Below are positions 45,812 through 54,294 of a stretch of DNA of 64,000 nt, in pieces. The notes below the pieces were generated by a model that saw nothing but the letters and a program-made list of their open reading frames with translations, was not told where the DNA came from and made no database searches. The stretch is taken from contig DATDAW010000029.1 in the NCBI GenBank assembly GCA_036525185.1, positions 44,382 to 108,381 of the forward strand, given 5' to 3'. A program made the translations under genes and the position numbers. The stretch is from DATDAW01 sp036525185 (lineage in GTDB: Bacteria > Verrucomicrobiota > Verrucomicrobiia > Chthoniobacterales > DASVRZ01). Every line of letters starts with the position of its first letter. Position 1 is the stretch's first letter.

Positions 45812-46542
45812 TCGCGCCCACTGTTAACAAAGAAGTTGAGCGTCCTTCGCGCCCGCTGGGCGATCTCGTGATCGATATCGACGGGATAACCCGCGACTAC
45901 ACGATGGGAGACAACGTCATCCGCGCGCTGCGTGGAGTTAGTCTGAAGATCCAACGCAACGAATATCTGGCTATTATGGGGCCATCTGGCAGCGGCAAAT
46001 CGACCATGATGAACATGCTGGGCTGCCTCGATACGCCGACCACAGGGCGCTATGAATTCGCCGGGAAGAACGTCGCATCGATGACCGACGACGAACTTGC
46101 CGCCATTCGAAACAAGGAGATCGGATTTGTCTTCCAGACGTTCAACCTGCTGCCCCGTTCCACGAGCCTGGCCAATGTCGAACTGCCGCTCGTTTATGCG
46201 GGTATCGGTCGGGAGCAGCGGCGCAATCGTGCTGAAGCCGCGCTTCATGCCGTTGGGCTTGGTCAGCGCATGCACCACAAGCCGAACGAACTTTCCGGTG
46301 GCCAGCGTCAGCGCGTTGCCATTGCCCGTGCGCTTGTGAACGATCCGTCAATCATTCTGGCGGACGAGCCAACAGGCAACCTCGATTCCCGAACCGGGGA
46401 AGAAATCATGGCGTTGTTCGAAACCCTTTATCAACAGGGCAACACGATCATATTGGTCACTCATGAAGAAGATATTGCCCAGCATGCAAGGCGCATCATC
46501 CGCCTTCGCGACGGCTTGATCGAAAGCGACCAAGCGGTATGA
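45808..46542 (+). CDS. MacB-type ABC transporter ATP-binding protein
   Basis: ATPase of the exporter encoded here, 244 residues, closest to the LolD/MacB/FtsE group. Walker A is GPSGSGKST, followed by MMNMLGCLDTPTTG. The Q loop is FVFQTFNLLPRSTSLANVEL, the signature LSGGQRQRVAIARALVNDPS, Walker B LADEPTGNLDSRTG and the switch histidine LVTHEEDIAQHARRII. The ATGA overlap with the adaptor gene shows translational coupling. The permeases follow as separate genes, unlike fused MacB. Confidence 0.94.
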   Translation: MIAPTVNKEVERPSRPLGDLVIDIDGITRDYTMGDNVIRALRGVSLKIQRNEYLAIMGPSGSGKSTMMNMLGCLDTPTTGRYEFAGKNVASMTDDELAAIRNKEIGFVFQTFNLLPRSTSLANVELPLVYAGIGREQRRNRAEAALHAVGLGQRMHHKPNELSGGQRQRVAIARALVNDPSIILADEPTGNLDSRTGEEIMALFETLYQQGNTIILVTHEEDIAQHARRIIRLRDGLIESDQAV

Positions 46543-46717
46543 CGCGAACTCTGCCATTCCGGCGAGCGCGGACCACTGGCCCGCTGTGTTCGATGGCTCG
46601 CCGATTTCGGCTCCAGGTTGCGGACGCTCAATGCGGATTGGCTGGCTGCCGAAAGGAACAGGCCAGCGCCCTGTGTTCCCCAAGGCAAAGAACGAGGCTT
46701 TTCTGGTTGACTGTTTT

Positions 46718-47965
46718 ATGCGATTAACATCCGAGGTTTCCGAGAGTTTTCGCATCGCCTGGGCTCAAATTCTGGCTAACAAGATGCGTTCAGCGTTGAC
46801 GATGCTAGGTGTCATTATCGGCATTATTGCCGTGACCTTGATGGGGACGGCCATCAGTGGCATCCAGCGGGGTTTCGACCGGAGCATGTCGCTGCTCGGG
46901 GACGACGTGCTCTATATCAGCAAGTTCCCGTGGGGTCCCGGGGACGACTACTATTCGTTTCGAAATAGACCTAACATCAAGACGGCATATGCGGACGAAA
47001 TCAACCGGATCATCGCCGCGTCGCCCAACTCAGCTCTTGAGCTGGCCGTGCCGGCCCCTGTAAATTTCCCGACAATTTCGTACAGCGGCCGACAGGTCAC
47101 GTCGGTTTATACGGTTGGAACGACGGCCGACTTTGCGCGCACGTCCACAACGGAAACGGCAAAAGGCCGGTTCATGACCGAGCAGGAATCTCTGAGTGGC
47201 GCATCCGTCTGCATCATCGGTCTGGACATCGCAAACGCTCTTTTTCCGTCCGAGGATCCGATCGACAAAGTGATTAACGTGGGTAACAGGAAATTTCGCG
47301 TGATCGGTGTCTTCGCAAAGCAGGGGTCCTTCCTTGGGCTGTTCTCTTTCGACAAACAGGTGATGATCACGCTGGGATCGTTTCTGAAGTACTTCACGGT
47401 CGATGAAGACGCCGATATCCGGGTAAAGGTAAAAGACAAATCGCTGATGGCGCCTGCCACGGAGGAACTGACCGGCATCATGCGCCGCATTCGCAAAACC
47501 ATGCCGGAGGCGAAGGAAGACTTCAGCATCAACGAACAAAAGGCTTTTCGAAGCACGCTGGACCCGATCAAAGCCGGTATAGCCATCGCCGGCATCTTCA
47601 TAACGGGCCTGTCGCTTTTTGTCGGTGCCATCGGAATCATGAACATTACATATGTTAGCGTTAAGGAACGCACGCGGGAGATCGGCACTCGCAAAGCGCT
47701 AGGCGCGAGGCGCCGTTCCATTCTTCTGCAGTTTTTGGTCGAAGCTGTCTCCATCTGCCTCGCCGGCGGTTTGATAGGACTCGGATTTTCGTTCGCCTTG
47801 TTCCTGCTTCTGACAGTCGCCCTGCCGTCATTTCCGATCCAGTTTTCAATGGGGCTAACAATGGTTGCTCTGGCCGCGTCGGTGTTGACGGGCATCATCT
47901 CGGGCTTCATGCCAGCATTGTCTGCTTCCCGGCTCGATCCCATTGTCGCCCTTCGCTACGAATGA
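46718..47965 (+). CDS. MacB-like ABC transporter permease (FtsX family), first copy
   Basis: Permease of 415 residues with the MacB layout: an N-terminal helix (MRSALTMLGVIIGIIAVTLM), a large periplasmic core domain (about 50-280) and three C-terminal helices with the FtsX signature SVKERTREIGTRKALGARRR. The ending MPALSASRLDPIVALRYE is typical. It follows the ATPase by 175 bases that contain a GGAACAGGCC-type imperfect palindrome. Its stop overlaps the second permease by four bases. It probably pairs with that permease as a heterodimer. Confidence 0.92.
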   Translation: MRLTSEVSESFRIAWAQILANKMRSALTMLGVIIGIIAVTLMGTAISGIQRGFDRSMSLLGDDVLYISKFPWGPGDDYYSFRNRPNIKTAYADEINRIIAASPNSALELAVPAPVNFPTISYSGRQVTSVYTVGTTADFARTSTTETAKGRFMTEQESLSGASVCIIGLDIANALFPSEDPIDKVINVGNRKFRVIGVFAKQGSFLGLFSFDKQVMITLGSFLKYFTVDEDADIRVKVKDKSLMAPATEELTGIMRRIRKTMPEAKEDFSINEQKAFRSTLDPIKAGIAIAGIFITGLSLFVGAIGIMNITYVSVKERTREIGTRKALGARRRSILLQFLVEAVSICLAGGLIGLGFSFALFLLLTVALPSFPIQFSMGLTMVALAASVLTGIISGFMPALSASRLDPIVALRYE

Positions 47966-49188
47966 AACGCTCCGATATTTTTCACATGGCCATGGGCTCG
48001 CTGGGAGCCAATAAACTCCGGTCCGCGCTAACCATGCTGGGGATCACGATTGGCGTATTTTCCGTCATTGGCGTAATGACTGCCGTCAGTGCCATCCAGG
48101 GCAGCATTGAGGATGGGCTTAGCTTCCTGGGTTCGAACATCTTTCAATTCGCCAAAGAGCCCGCGATGCAAAACAGCAACAACCAGGAGTTTCGCAATCG
48201 GCCCAATGTCACCTACGAGCAGGCGACTTATTTTGGTAAACTCATCGAATCGAAAACGACGGTTGTCTGCTTCAAGATTTTCAACCGCGGCGTTGCGGCC
48301 GTCGCGAATGGGCGAAAAACGAATCCCAATCAGGAAGTCGTCGGTACCAATGAATACTTTCTTGAAGCCAACAGTTACGCAATCGGCGAGGGGCGCAACA
48401 TCACCGCAGGCGACGTTGAACTTGCACGTGCCGTCATTATCATCGGCGACGACTTGAAGCGAAAATTGTTTCCCAATCGCAGCCCGCTGAATGAAAATGT
48501 TCGGGTTGCCGGAAAGAATTACACGATTATCGGCGTCTTTGCCGCGAAGGGTTCAGGTTTCGGCGGTTCCAATGATTCGCTTTGCGCGATTCCCATTACG
48601 CGGTTCCTTGCCGAGTACGGGCGCACGGGGCGCACGGTCAACATCGCCGTCCAATCGCGTTCCCAGCAAACCTATGATTCAACGCTGGGGTTCGCCATCG
48701 GCGCCATGCGAAAGGCGCGTGGCCTGCAGATGGAGGATCCCAATGACTTTGATATTTATTCCAACGACTCGCTGACAGCCGCGTTCGCTCAGGTCGCCGG
48801 CACGATTCGCATGGGTGCTCTGGTGATCAGCCTCATCGCGCTCCTTGCCGCAGGCGTCGGCATCATGAACATCATGCTGGTCAGTGTGACGGAGCGAACC
48901 AAGGAAATCGGCGTTCGGAAATCCATAGGCGCGCGGAAGAACCACATTCTCGGGCAATTCCTGCTCGAGTCGGTGTTCATTTCCGAACTGGGCGGGATCG
49001 CCGGAATTATTCTCGGCGTGCTGGGTGGGAACGGGCTCGCGATGTTTCTGGGGGTGGACTTGGTTTTCCCATGGGGGTGGGCTCTGACCGGCATCATCGT
49101 CTGCTCGGCCATCGGGATCGGTTTTGGAATGTATCCGGCCTACAAGGCCGCAAGCCTCAATCCGGTCGAGGCGTTGCGGTTCGAATAG
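47962..49188 (+). CDS. MacB-like ABC transporter permease (FtsX family), second copy
   Basis: Permease of 408 residues with the same layout as its neighbour: NKLRSALTMLGITIGVFSVI as first helix, a periplasmic core, and C-terminal helices around GIMNIMLVSVTERTKEIGVR and KSIGARKNHILGQFLLESVF. The ending YPAYKAASLNPVEALRFE is typical. Two different half-permeases sharing one ATPase and one adaptor suggest export of a lipoprotein-like, lipid or peptide cargo. No outer-membrane TolC-like gene is present here. Confidence 0.92.
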   Translation: MKRSDIFHMAMGSLGANKLRSALTMLGITIGVFSVIGVMTAVSAIQGSIEDGLSFLGSNIFQFAKEPAMQNSNNQEFRNRPNVTYEQATYFGKLIESKTTVVCFKIFNRGVAAVANGRKTNPNQEVVGTNEYFLEANSYAIGEGRNITAGDVELARAVIIIGDDLKRKLFPNRSPLNENVRVAGKNYTIIGVFAAKGSGFGGSNDSLCAIPITRFLAEYGRTGRTVNIAVQSRSQQTYDSTLGFAIGAMRKARGLQMEDPNDFDIYSNDSLTAAFAQVAGTIRMGALVISLIALLAAGVGIMNIMLVSVTERTKEIGVRKSIGARKNHILGQFLLESVFISELGGIAGIILGVLGGNGLAMFLGVDLVFPWGWALTGIIVCSAIGIGFGMYPAYKAASLNPVEALRFE

Positions 49189-49199
49189 GCCGGGGCTCA

Positions 49200-49275
49200 A
49201 TAGCCACAAAGAACGCAAAGAATCCAGGGGACCAAAACAGCCTGTCTTTTGTCTTCTATGTGTTCTTTGTGGCTA
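49200..49275. repeat. Inverted repeat between the exporter and gmd
   Basis: Arms ATAGCCACAAAGAACGCAAA and its partner TGTTCTTTGTGGCTAT (about 23 bases each, with two mismatches) flank a 30-base spacer. The element fills the gap between two convergent genes and could terminate both. It is unrelated in sequence to the other repeat families. Confidence 0.8.
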
Positions 49276-49285
49276 TGAAAGACGC

Positions 49286-50287
49286 TTAGACGTCAGCGAT
49301 CTTTTTCTTGCCGGTAATCAGGTCGACATCTGCTTCGACCATGATTTTTACGAGCTCTTTGAAGCGCGTCTTGGGTATCCAGCCGAGTTTTTTCTCCGCT
49401 TTTGCAGGGTCGCCGATGAGGAGATCGACTTCCGCGGGGCGCTCGTAACGGGCGTCGTATTTGACGTATTTTTCCCAGTCGAGATCGACCGTTGCGAACG
49501 CGACTTCGACGAATTCCTGGACCGTGTGGGTTTCGTTGGTGCCGAGGACATAATCGTCCGGTTCGTCCTGCTGCAGCATGCGCCACATGCCTTCGACGTA
49601 TTCCGGAGCGTAGCCCCAGTCGCGCTTGGCTTCGCGGTTGCCGAGATAGAGATCTTCCTGCAGGCCGAGTTTGATGCGGGCGACAGCGCGCGAAATCTTG
49701 CGCGTGACGAACGTTTCACCGCGGCGCGGGCTTTCGTGGTTGAACAGAATGCCGTTCGACGCGTGGAGGCCGTAGCCTTCGCGGTAGTTGACGGTCGCCC
49801 AATAGCCGAACATTTTTGCACAGCCGTACGGGCTGCGTGGCCACCACGGCGTGGTTTCGGTCTGCGGCACTTCCTGGACTTTGCCGTACATTTCGCTCGA
49901 CGAAGCCTGGTAAAACCGGGGTTTGACGCCCGATTCACGGATGGCTTCCAGGATGCGGATGACGCCAACGCCGGTGACGTCGGCCGTGTATTCCGGCACG
50001 TCAAAGCTCACGCGGACGTGGCTCTGTGCGCCGAGGTTGTAGATTTCGTCTGGCTGCAACTGGTAGAGCAGTTTTACCAGGCCTACGGAATCGGAGAGGT
50101 CTCCGTAGTGCAAAAACAGCCGGACGCCATTGACGTGGGGGTCGAGGTAAAGGTGGTCAATGCGCGAGGTGTTGAATGTGCTTGCACGGCGGATGATGCC
50201 GTGGACTTCGTAACCTTTACTTAACAACAGATCAGCGAGATAGGAGCCGTCCTGTCCGGTGATACCTGTGATGAGTGCCTTTTTCAT
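49286..50287 (-). CDS. gmd: GDP-mannose 4,6-dehydratase
   Basis: Converts GDP-D-mannose to GDP-4-keto-6-deoxy-D-mannose, the precursor of GDP-fucose and related sugars. The 333 residues have the NAD(P)-binding GITGQDGSYLADLLLSKGYE, the Gmd-specific HGIIRRASTFNTSRIDHLY, AQSHVRVSFDVPEYT, the active-site SSSEMYGKVQEVPQ and SPYGCAKMFGYW (Tyr-x3-Lys), and RDWGYAPEYVEGMW. The partner synthase gene (fcl) is not in view. Its start overlaps the rph stop by four bases. It is the last gene of the minus-strand exbB-to-gmd run. Confidence 0.95.
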   Translation of the reverse strand: MKKALITGITGQDGSYLADLLLSKGYEVHGIIRRASTFNTSRIDHLYLDPHVNGVRLFLHYGDLSDSVGLVKLLYQLQPDEIYNLGAQSHVRVSFDVPEYTADVTGVGVIRILEAIRESGVKPRFYQASSSEMYGKVQEVPQTETTPWWPRSPYGCAKMFGYWATVNYREGYGLHASNGILFNHESPRRGETFVTRKISRAVARIKLGLQEDLYLGNREAKRDWGYAPEYVEGMWRMLQQDEPDDYVLGTNETHTVQEFVEVAFATVDLDWEKYVKYDARYERPAEVDLLIGDPAKAEKKLGWIPKTRFKELVKIMVEADVDLITGKKKIADV

Positions 50288-51045
50288 GGGCGGCCATTGA
50301 GCATCGGCGAGCCGAACTCGGCAAGCGCTTTTTGCTGGATTTGAACAATTTGTTTGATGCCCTCCCTTCCGAGCGTCAGCATGGCCTGCAGTTCGGATTC
50401 CTGAAAAACCGCTTCCTCGCCCGAGCCTTGCACTTCGATGAAATGTAAACCGGAAGTCATCACGAGATTCATGTCCACCGTGGCGTCCTTGTCTTCGAGG
50501 TAATTGAGGTCGAGCAAAACTTCCCCATTGCAGACGCCGACGCTGACGGCTGCGGCAAGATCTTTCACGGGAGACCGGCTGATCTTTCCTTCGCCGGCGA
50601 GTCGATTGCAGGCGATGACGACCGCAACGACGGCGCCGGTGATCGATGCGGTGCGGGTGCCGCCATCGGCCTGCAAGACGTCGCAGTCGACGCACAGCGT
50701 GCGTTCACCGAGTGCCTCGAGATCGACGATTGCCCTCAGCGACCGGCCAATGAGACGCTGGATTTCTGTGCTGCGTCCGTCCTGTTTTCCCTTGGTAATA
50801 TCGCGCGGTTTGCGCGTAAGCGTGGAGTAGGGGAGCATCGAATACTCCGCGGTGAGCCATCCCCCGGTGACTTTTTGTTCCTTCATCCACCGCGGAACGG
50901 CTTCTTCGATGGTCGCAGCACAAATGACGCGGGTATCGCCGAAGCTGATAAGAACGGATCCGGTGGCGTGCGGCGCGACGCCGGGCGTAAATGTGATGGG
51001 GCGAAGTTGGCCGGGGCTGCGGCCGTCTGGGCGGGAAGGCGTCAT
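50284..51045 (-). CDS. rph: Ribonuclease PH
   Basis: Phosphorolytic 3'-to-5' exoribonuclease that trims tRNA 3' ends. The 253 residues contain RPDGRSPGQLRPITFTPGVA, GSVLISFGDTRVICAATIE, GWLTAEYSMLPYSTLTRKPR, GRSTEIQRLIGRSLRAIVDL, TLCVDCDVLQADGGTRTASI and NYLEDKDATVDMNLVMTSG. The catalytic DxxxxD pattern (Asp in LEDKDATVDMN) is present. The ATG at 51045 lies 5 bases after the rluE stop; a TTG at 51054 is an alternative. Coupling to gmd is by an ATGA overlap. Confidence 0.96.
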   Translation of the reverse strand: MTPSRPDGRSPGQLRPITFTPGVAPHATGSVLISFGDTRVICAATIEEAVPRWMKEQKVTGGWLTAEYSMLPYSTLTRKPRDITKGKQDGRSTEIQRLIGRSLRAIVDLEALGERTLCVDCDVLQADGGTRTASITGAVVAVVIACNRLAGEGKISRSPVKDLAAAVSVGVCNGEVLLDLNYLEDKDATVDMNLVMTSGLHFIEVQGSGEEAVFQESELQAMLTLGREGIKQIVQIQQKALAEFGSPMLNGRP

Positions 51046-51050
51046 CTGAG

Positions 51051-51641
51051 TCAAATAACGGGCTGATTTGAGTTTGTGGAGGAAAATATCTGACGTTGTT
51101 CTGCTTCAGAGACTACGCGCCATTTTCCGGAAGGGAGATCGCCCAACGGAAAATCGCCGATCCGCACCCGGATAAGCCGGAGAGTCGGGTGGCCGATGGC
51201 AGCCGTCATTCTGCGGACCTGCCGGTTGCGACCTTCTACGAGGATGAGCTCGAGCCAGACGTCGGCGACATTCTTTCGGAACCGAACCGGCGGATCGCGT
51301 GGCGCAATTTCCGGCTGCGGATCAAGAATCCGGGCCCGACACGGGCGTGTTTTGCGGCCTTCGATGACGACGCCCTGTTGCAAGGTGGCCAGCGACGCCG
51401 GGGAGGGAAGGCGTTCCGCCAGCGCCCAATACGTGCGCTCGTGGGCGTGGCGAGGGTCGAGCAGCCGGGTGTTCATGCCCGGCTCGTCTGTGAGCAGGAG
51501 CAAGCCTTCGCTGTCCGCATCCAGCCTGCCCAGCGGATAGACATCGCGGGGAAAATCGAACTCCGCCAGCGTCCGGTTCGAGCTTGCATCCGCGGTAAAT
51601 TGCGAAAGGACGCCGTAGGGTTTGTGAAACGCGAGGAGCAC
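51051..51641 (-). CDS. rluE: 23S rRNA pseudouridine synthase (RluE/RsuA family)
   Basis: Isomerises uridine to pseudouridine in rRNA. The 196 residues lack the N-terminal S4 domain of RsuA or RluB, as in RluE. Landmarks are HKPYGVLSQF, DVYPLGRLDADSEGLLLLT with the catalytic Asp in LDADSEG, THERTYWAL-type strand (HERTYWAL) and LVEGRNRQVRRMTAAIGHPT. The ending LRLIRVRIGDFPLGDLPSGK is typical. It sits 5 bases after the TonB-like gene and 5 before rph. Confidence 0.9.
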   Translation of the reverse strand: MLLAFHKPYGVLSQFTADASSNRTLAEFDFPRDVYPLGRLDADSEGLLLLTDEPGMNTRLLDPRHAHERTYWALAERLPSPASLATLQQGVVIEGRKTRPCRARILDPQPEIAPRDPPVRFRKNVADVWLELILVEGRNRQVRRMTAAIGHPTLRLIRVRIGDFPLGDLPSGKWRVVSEAEQRQIFSSTNSNQPVI

Positions 51642-51646
51642 CGGAA

Positions 51647-52906
51647 CTAATTGTCGCCCAGGACGAAGTTGATCGTGACCGTATAGGATCGACCCGTGGG
51701 CGGTGCGGGAAGACGCGTAACGGAGCTGACAGCGGCTTTGACGGATTCATCAACCGTGTTGCTGCCGGACGAGCGGACCATGCTGAAATCGGAAATCGTT
51801 CCATCTCCGGCAATGACAATTTTTATGGCCGTCGTGAGTTTGTAGCCTGCCTGGGCTTCGGCCGTCGGCTGATTCCAGGCGTTGTTGAAACGGTTGAACA
51901 GGACGTTGTTGTAGGCGTCCATGACACCGGGGTCCACTCCTGCTTTGGTTCCTGCGCCTTTGCCGGTGCCAGTGCCTGCCCCGTCGCCGCCAGTGGATTC
52001 GCCAGTGCCACCCCCTTTCCCGGACGCCGTACCCCCGGATTTGTTTGCGCTATCGCCATTTCCGCCCGCAGCATCGCTTTTGGGTGCAGAAGCGGAATTG
52101 GCGTTGCCACCTGCGGGCTTGGCCTTGGGTGGAGCGTCAGAATCGCCATTGACGGGTTTTGCCTTGGGCGGTTTGTCGGAATTGGAATCTGATTGAGCCT
52201 TTGCTGAGGGTGACTTCTTCGGCGAAGGGGACGCTTTGGGCTTTGGTTTCGGAGTCGAATCGGATTTGTCGTCAGATTTGGGCTTGGCACTGGGCGATTT
52301 TGTCGCTTTTGGCCGCGGTGTTTCCTCGTCCTCCGGCGTGGGTTTGGGTGTTTTCTTCGGCGTGGGTTTGGGAGTCGGAGTTTTTTTCGGAGTCGGTTTG
52401 GGAGTAGGCGTCGGTTTGGGAGTCTTCCTTGGGGTGGGAGTTTGTTCCGGCGTGGGCGTTTTTTTGGGGGTCGGCTTTGGAGTAGGCGTGGGTGTCGGTG
52501 TAGCGGTGGGGGTGGGCGTTCGCCTCGGCGTCGGAGTAGGCGTGGTGAGGCTGATCTCGCTTTCGGATTTCTCCTCGGGTGCAGGTGTGGGAGGAGGCGT
52601 CGCAGGCGGCGGCGTGGTGGGTGGGGGCGTGGGCGGCGGTGTGGCTGGAGAAGGCGTGTTCTCGGGTTCGGGCGTCGGCTCGGGCGTTGCCGGCGAGGTT
52701 TCCTGTTCTGCCATTTCGGGTGGGGACGTTTCCAGGCTGGCCGCGGCGGTAAACGCCGCAGGATCCATCCACGTAACCCGTTCTCCGGCATTGCCGCCGC
52801 TGCCATTCTCTGGTTTGTGCCCGATCCAGAACAATCCTCCGATGACGACGAAGTGCGCCAAGGAGATGAGAATGAGATTGCGCCAGAAGCGCTTGCCGTC
52901 ATCCAT
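51647..52906 (-). CDS. TonB/TolA-like energy transducer with long Thr-Pro-rich spacer
   Basis: Periplasm-spanning protein of 419 residues. A membrane anchor lies at about 10-30 (LILISLAHFVVIGGLFWIG). Residues about 60-215 are an extended Pro/Thr/Lys spacer with TPTPKPTPKKTPTP-type repeats, then Ser/Lys/Pro and Gly-rich stretches to about 330. The C-terminal domain (about 335-419) contains NNVLFNRFNNAWNQPTAEAQ, KIVIAGDGTISDFSMVRSSG and RLPAPPTGRSYTVTINFVL, a TolA/TonB C-terminal fold. The genes for ExbD and ExbB lie just upstream, so the three form a complete energising unit. The long spacer suits reaching the outer membrane. Confidence 0.88.
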   Translation of the reverse strand: MDDGKRFWRNLILISLAHFVVIGGLFWIGHKPENGSGGNAGERVTWMDPAAFTAAASLETSPPEMAEQETSPATPEPTPEPENTPSPATPPPTPPPTTPPPATPPPTPAPEEKSESEISLTTPTPTPRRTPTPTATPTPTPTPKPTPKKTPTPEQTPTPRKTPKPTPTPKPTPKKTPTPKPTPKKTPKPTPEDEETPRPKATKSPSAKPKSDDKSDSTPKPKPKASPSPKKSPSAKAQSDSNSDKPPKAKPVNGDSDAPPKAKPAGGNANSASAPKSDAAGGNGDSANKSGGTASGKGGGTGESTGGDGAGTGTGKGAGTKAGVDPGVMDAYNNVLFNRFNNAWNQPTAEAQAGYKLTTAIKIVIAGDGTISDFSMVRSSGSNTVDESVKAAVSSVTRLPAPPTGRSYTVTINFVLGDN

Positions 52907-52927
52907 AGCGGACGTCCTCGGCGGACA

Positions 52928-53341
52928 TCAATCTTCCGGGCGTGTGAGCACGCCGACTCTGCTGATTTTTACCTTCTGTAGCACGTCCATTACATCCACG
53001 AACTTTTGGACGGGCACATCTTTATGCGGCCGCACGACGACGGCGAGGTTCGGCTCGCTTTGGAGGAGATCACGCAATTCGTTCTCCAGGTTGCCGAGAC
53101 TTATCCCGTGATTGTTGAGCTTCAACTGGTACTCTTTATCGATGGAAATGATCTGGGCCTTTGAAGATTCGACGGCCTTGCTGGCCGTTTCCGAGGTGGG
53201 CACGACCAGTTCGATGCTGTTTTCGAGCAGCGGCGTCGTGATCATGAAAATAACCAGCAGCACGAAGCATAGATCGAGCAGAGGCGTGATGTTGATCTCG
53301 GTCAGCGTGCTCATCTTGTTGCGTTCGGAAAATCGGCGCAT
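52928..53341 (-). CDS. ExbD/TolR family protein (set 2)
   Basis: Stator partner of the ExbB channel, 137 residues. The membrane helix near the N-terminus contains the proton-carrying Asp in INITPLLDLCFVLLVIFMIT, followed by a periplasmic domain (ELVVPTSETASKAVESSKAQ, VVVRPHKDVPVQKFVDVMDV). It lies 20 bases after exbB and 21 bases before the TonB-like gene. Confidence 0.94.
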   Translation of the reverse strand: MRRFSERNKMSTLTEINITPLLDLCFVLLVIFMITTPLLENSIELVVPTSETASKAVESSKAQIISIDKEYQLKLNNHGISLGNLENELRDLLQSEPNLAVVVRPHKDVPVQKFVDVMDVLQKVKISRVGVLTRPED

Positions 53342-53361
53342 GGTGGGAATTTTCGAGGGTA

Positions 53362-54114
53362 TCAGCGATGGTCGGCAACCATCTGCGAGCGAGTGCCGTG
53401 GTTGACGTAACGGTGTTCGAATTCCGACGCGAGTTCCGCGGCGAAATTATCCATCTGCACCGTCAGCGCCCGGATGCTGGTAACCAGGAAATTGTATCCG
53501 AACATCGCTGGAATGGCCACAAGCAGCGCTGTGACCGTCGTAATAAGCGCCCCGGAAACGCCAGGTGCCATCGCCGCGAGATTCGCCTGGCCCGCCATCG
53601 CAACGCCAGTGAATGTGTCCATGACGCCCCAAACCGTGCCGAGCAGCCCGATGAATGGCGCCCCGGAAACGGCCGTCGCGAGCAGAATCATCTGCGACTC
53701 CAGTTTCAGCGCTGTTTCGCCCACGGCGCGCTCCATGGCGGTCGTGACTACCCGCATCTGTGCCGGGGTGATTTTTTCAGCAATCTCAAGCCGGGCGCGG
53801 AAGGTTTCATCGACTTCCGGCGAGCCGAGGAGTTGGTAGGTCATTTCCTTGCAACCTGCTTTGTAAACCGTGAAAACCGGGGAGCCTTCGAACCTCAGTT
53901 TCGCTTCGTAACTGCTCAGCGGTGCCCGGTTCGTGCGGAAAATCTGCAGAAAACGTTCCGACTGTTTCTTCGCAAACTGCACGATGCGCAATTTGGTGAA
54001 CATGATCGACCAGGAGAAAATAGATGCCACGAACAACGCGACCAGGACGACTTTTCCAGCGGGATTCGATTCCTCGAGAGCGAAAGTAAGTGCGTTGGCG
54101 AGCAATGCGGACAT
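53362..54114 (-). CDS. ExbB/TolQ family proton channel (set 2)
   Basis: Inner-membrane proton-channel subunit of 250 residues, the normal ExbB/TolQ length. The first helix is GKVVLVALFVASIFSWSIMF. A cytoplasmic domain follows, then the paired helices APFIGLLGTVWGVMDTFTGV and GALITTVTALLVAIPAMFGY, the family hallmark. The ATG at 54114 is preferred because the upstream frame lacks homology. It is first in the six-gene minus-strand run and diverges from the LolA-like gene, with 180 bases between starts. Confidence 0.94.
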   Translation of the reverse strand: MSALLANALTFALEESNPAGKVVLVALFVASIFSWSIMFTKLRIVQFAKKQSERFLQIFRTNRAPLSSYEAKLRFEGSPVFTVYKAGCKEMTYQLLGSPEVDETFRARLEIAEKITPAQMRVVTTAMERAVGETALKLESQMILLATAVSGAPFIGLLGTVWGVMDTFTGVAMAGQANLAAMAPGVSGALITTVTALLVAIPAMFGYNFLVTSIRALTVQMDNFAAELASEFEHRYVNHGTRSQMVADHR

Positions 54115-54294
54115 CCGCGGATGTATAACGCAAAATTCCCAAACCGGAAACCTTTCGATTGCGGATTGCGCTGTCACACGGAGGCACGAGAACGCGGAAG
54201 TTTGAAAGATTCCGGAAAATTATGCTTTGTTTTTCCCTCCGCGTCGCCGCTCAGATTGTATTGCGGATCGCGGAATCTGGATTGAAGACTTGGC

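Noticed and set aside
46543..46717. Possible extra gene or N-terminal extension of the first permease
   Set aside because: The frame is open but reads low-complexity sequence over an imperfect palindrome; the permease homology starts at 46718.
52260..52700. Repetitive DNA that could be mistaken for a CRISPR array
   Set aside because: The repeats are short-period codon repeats (Thr-Pro, Lys-Pro) within the TonB-like gene, without spacers.
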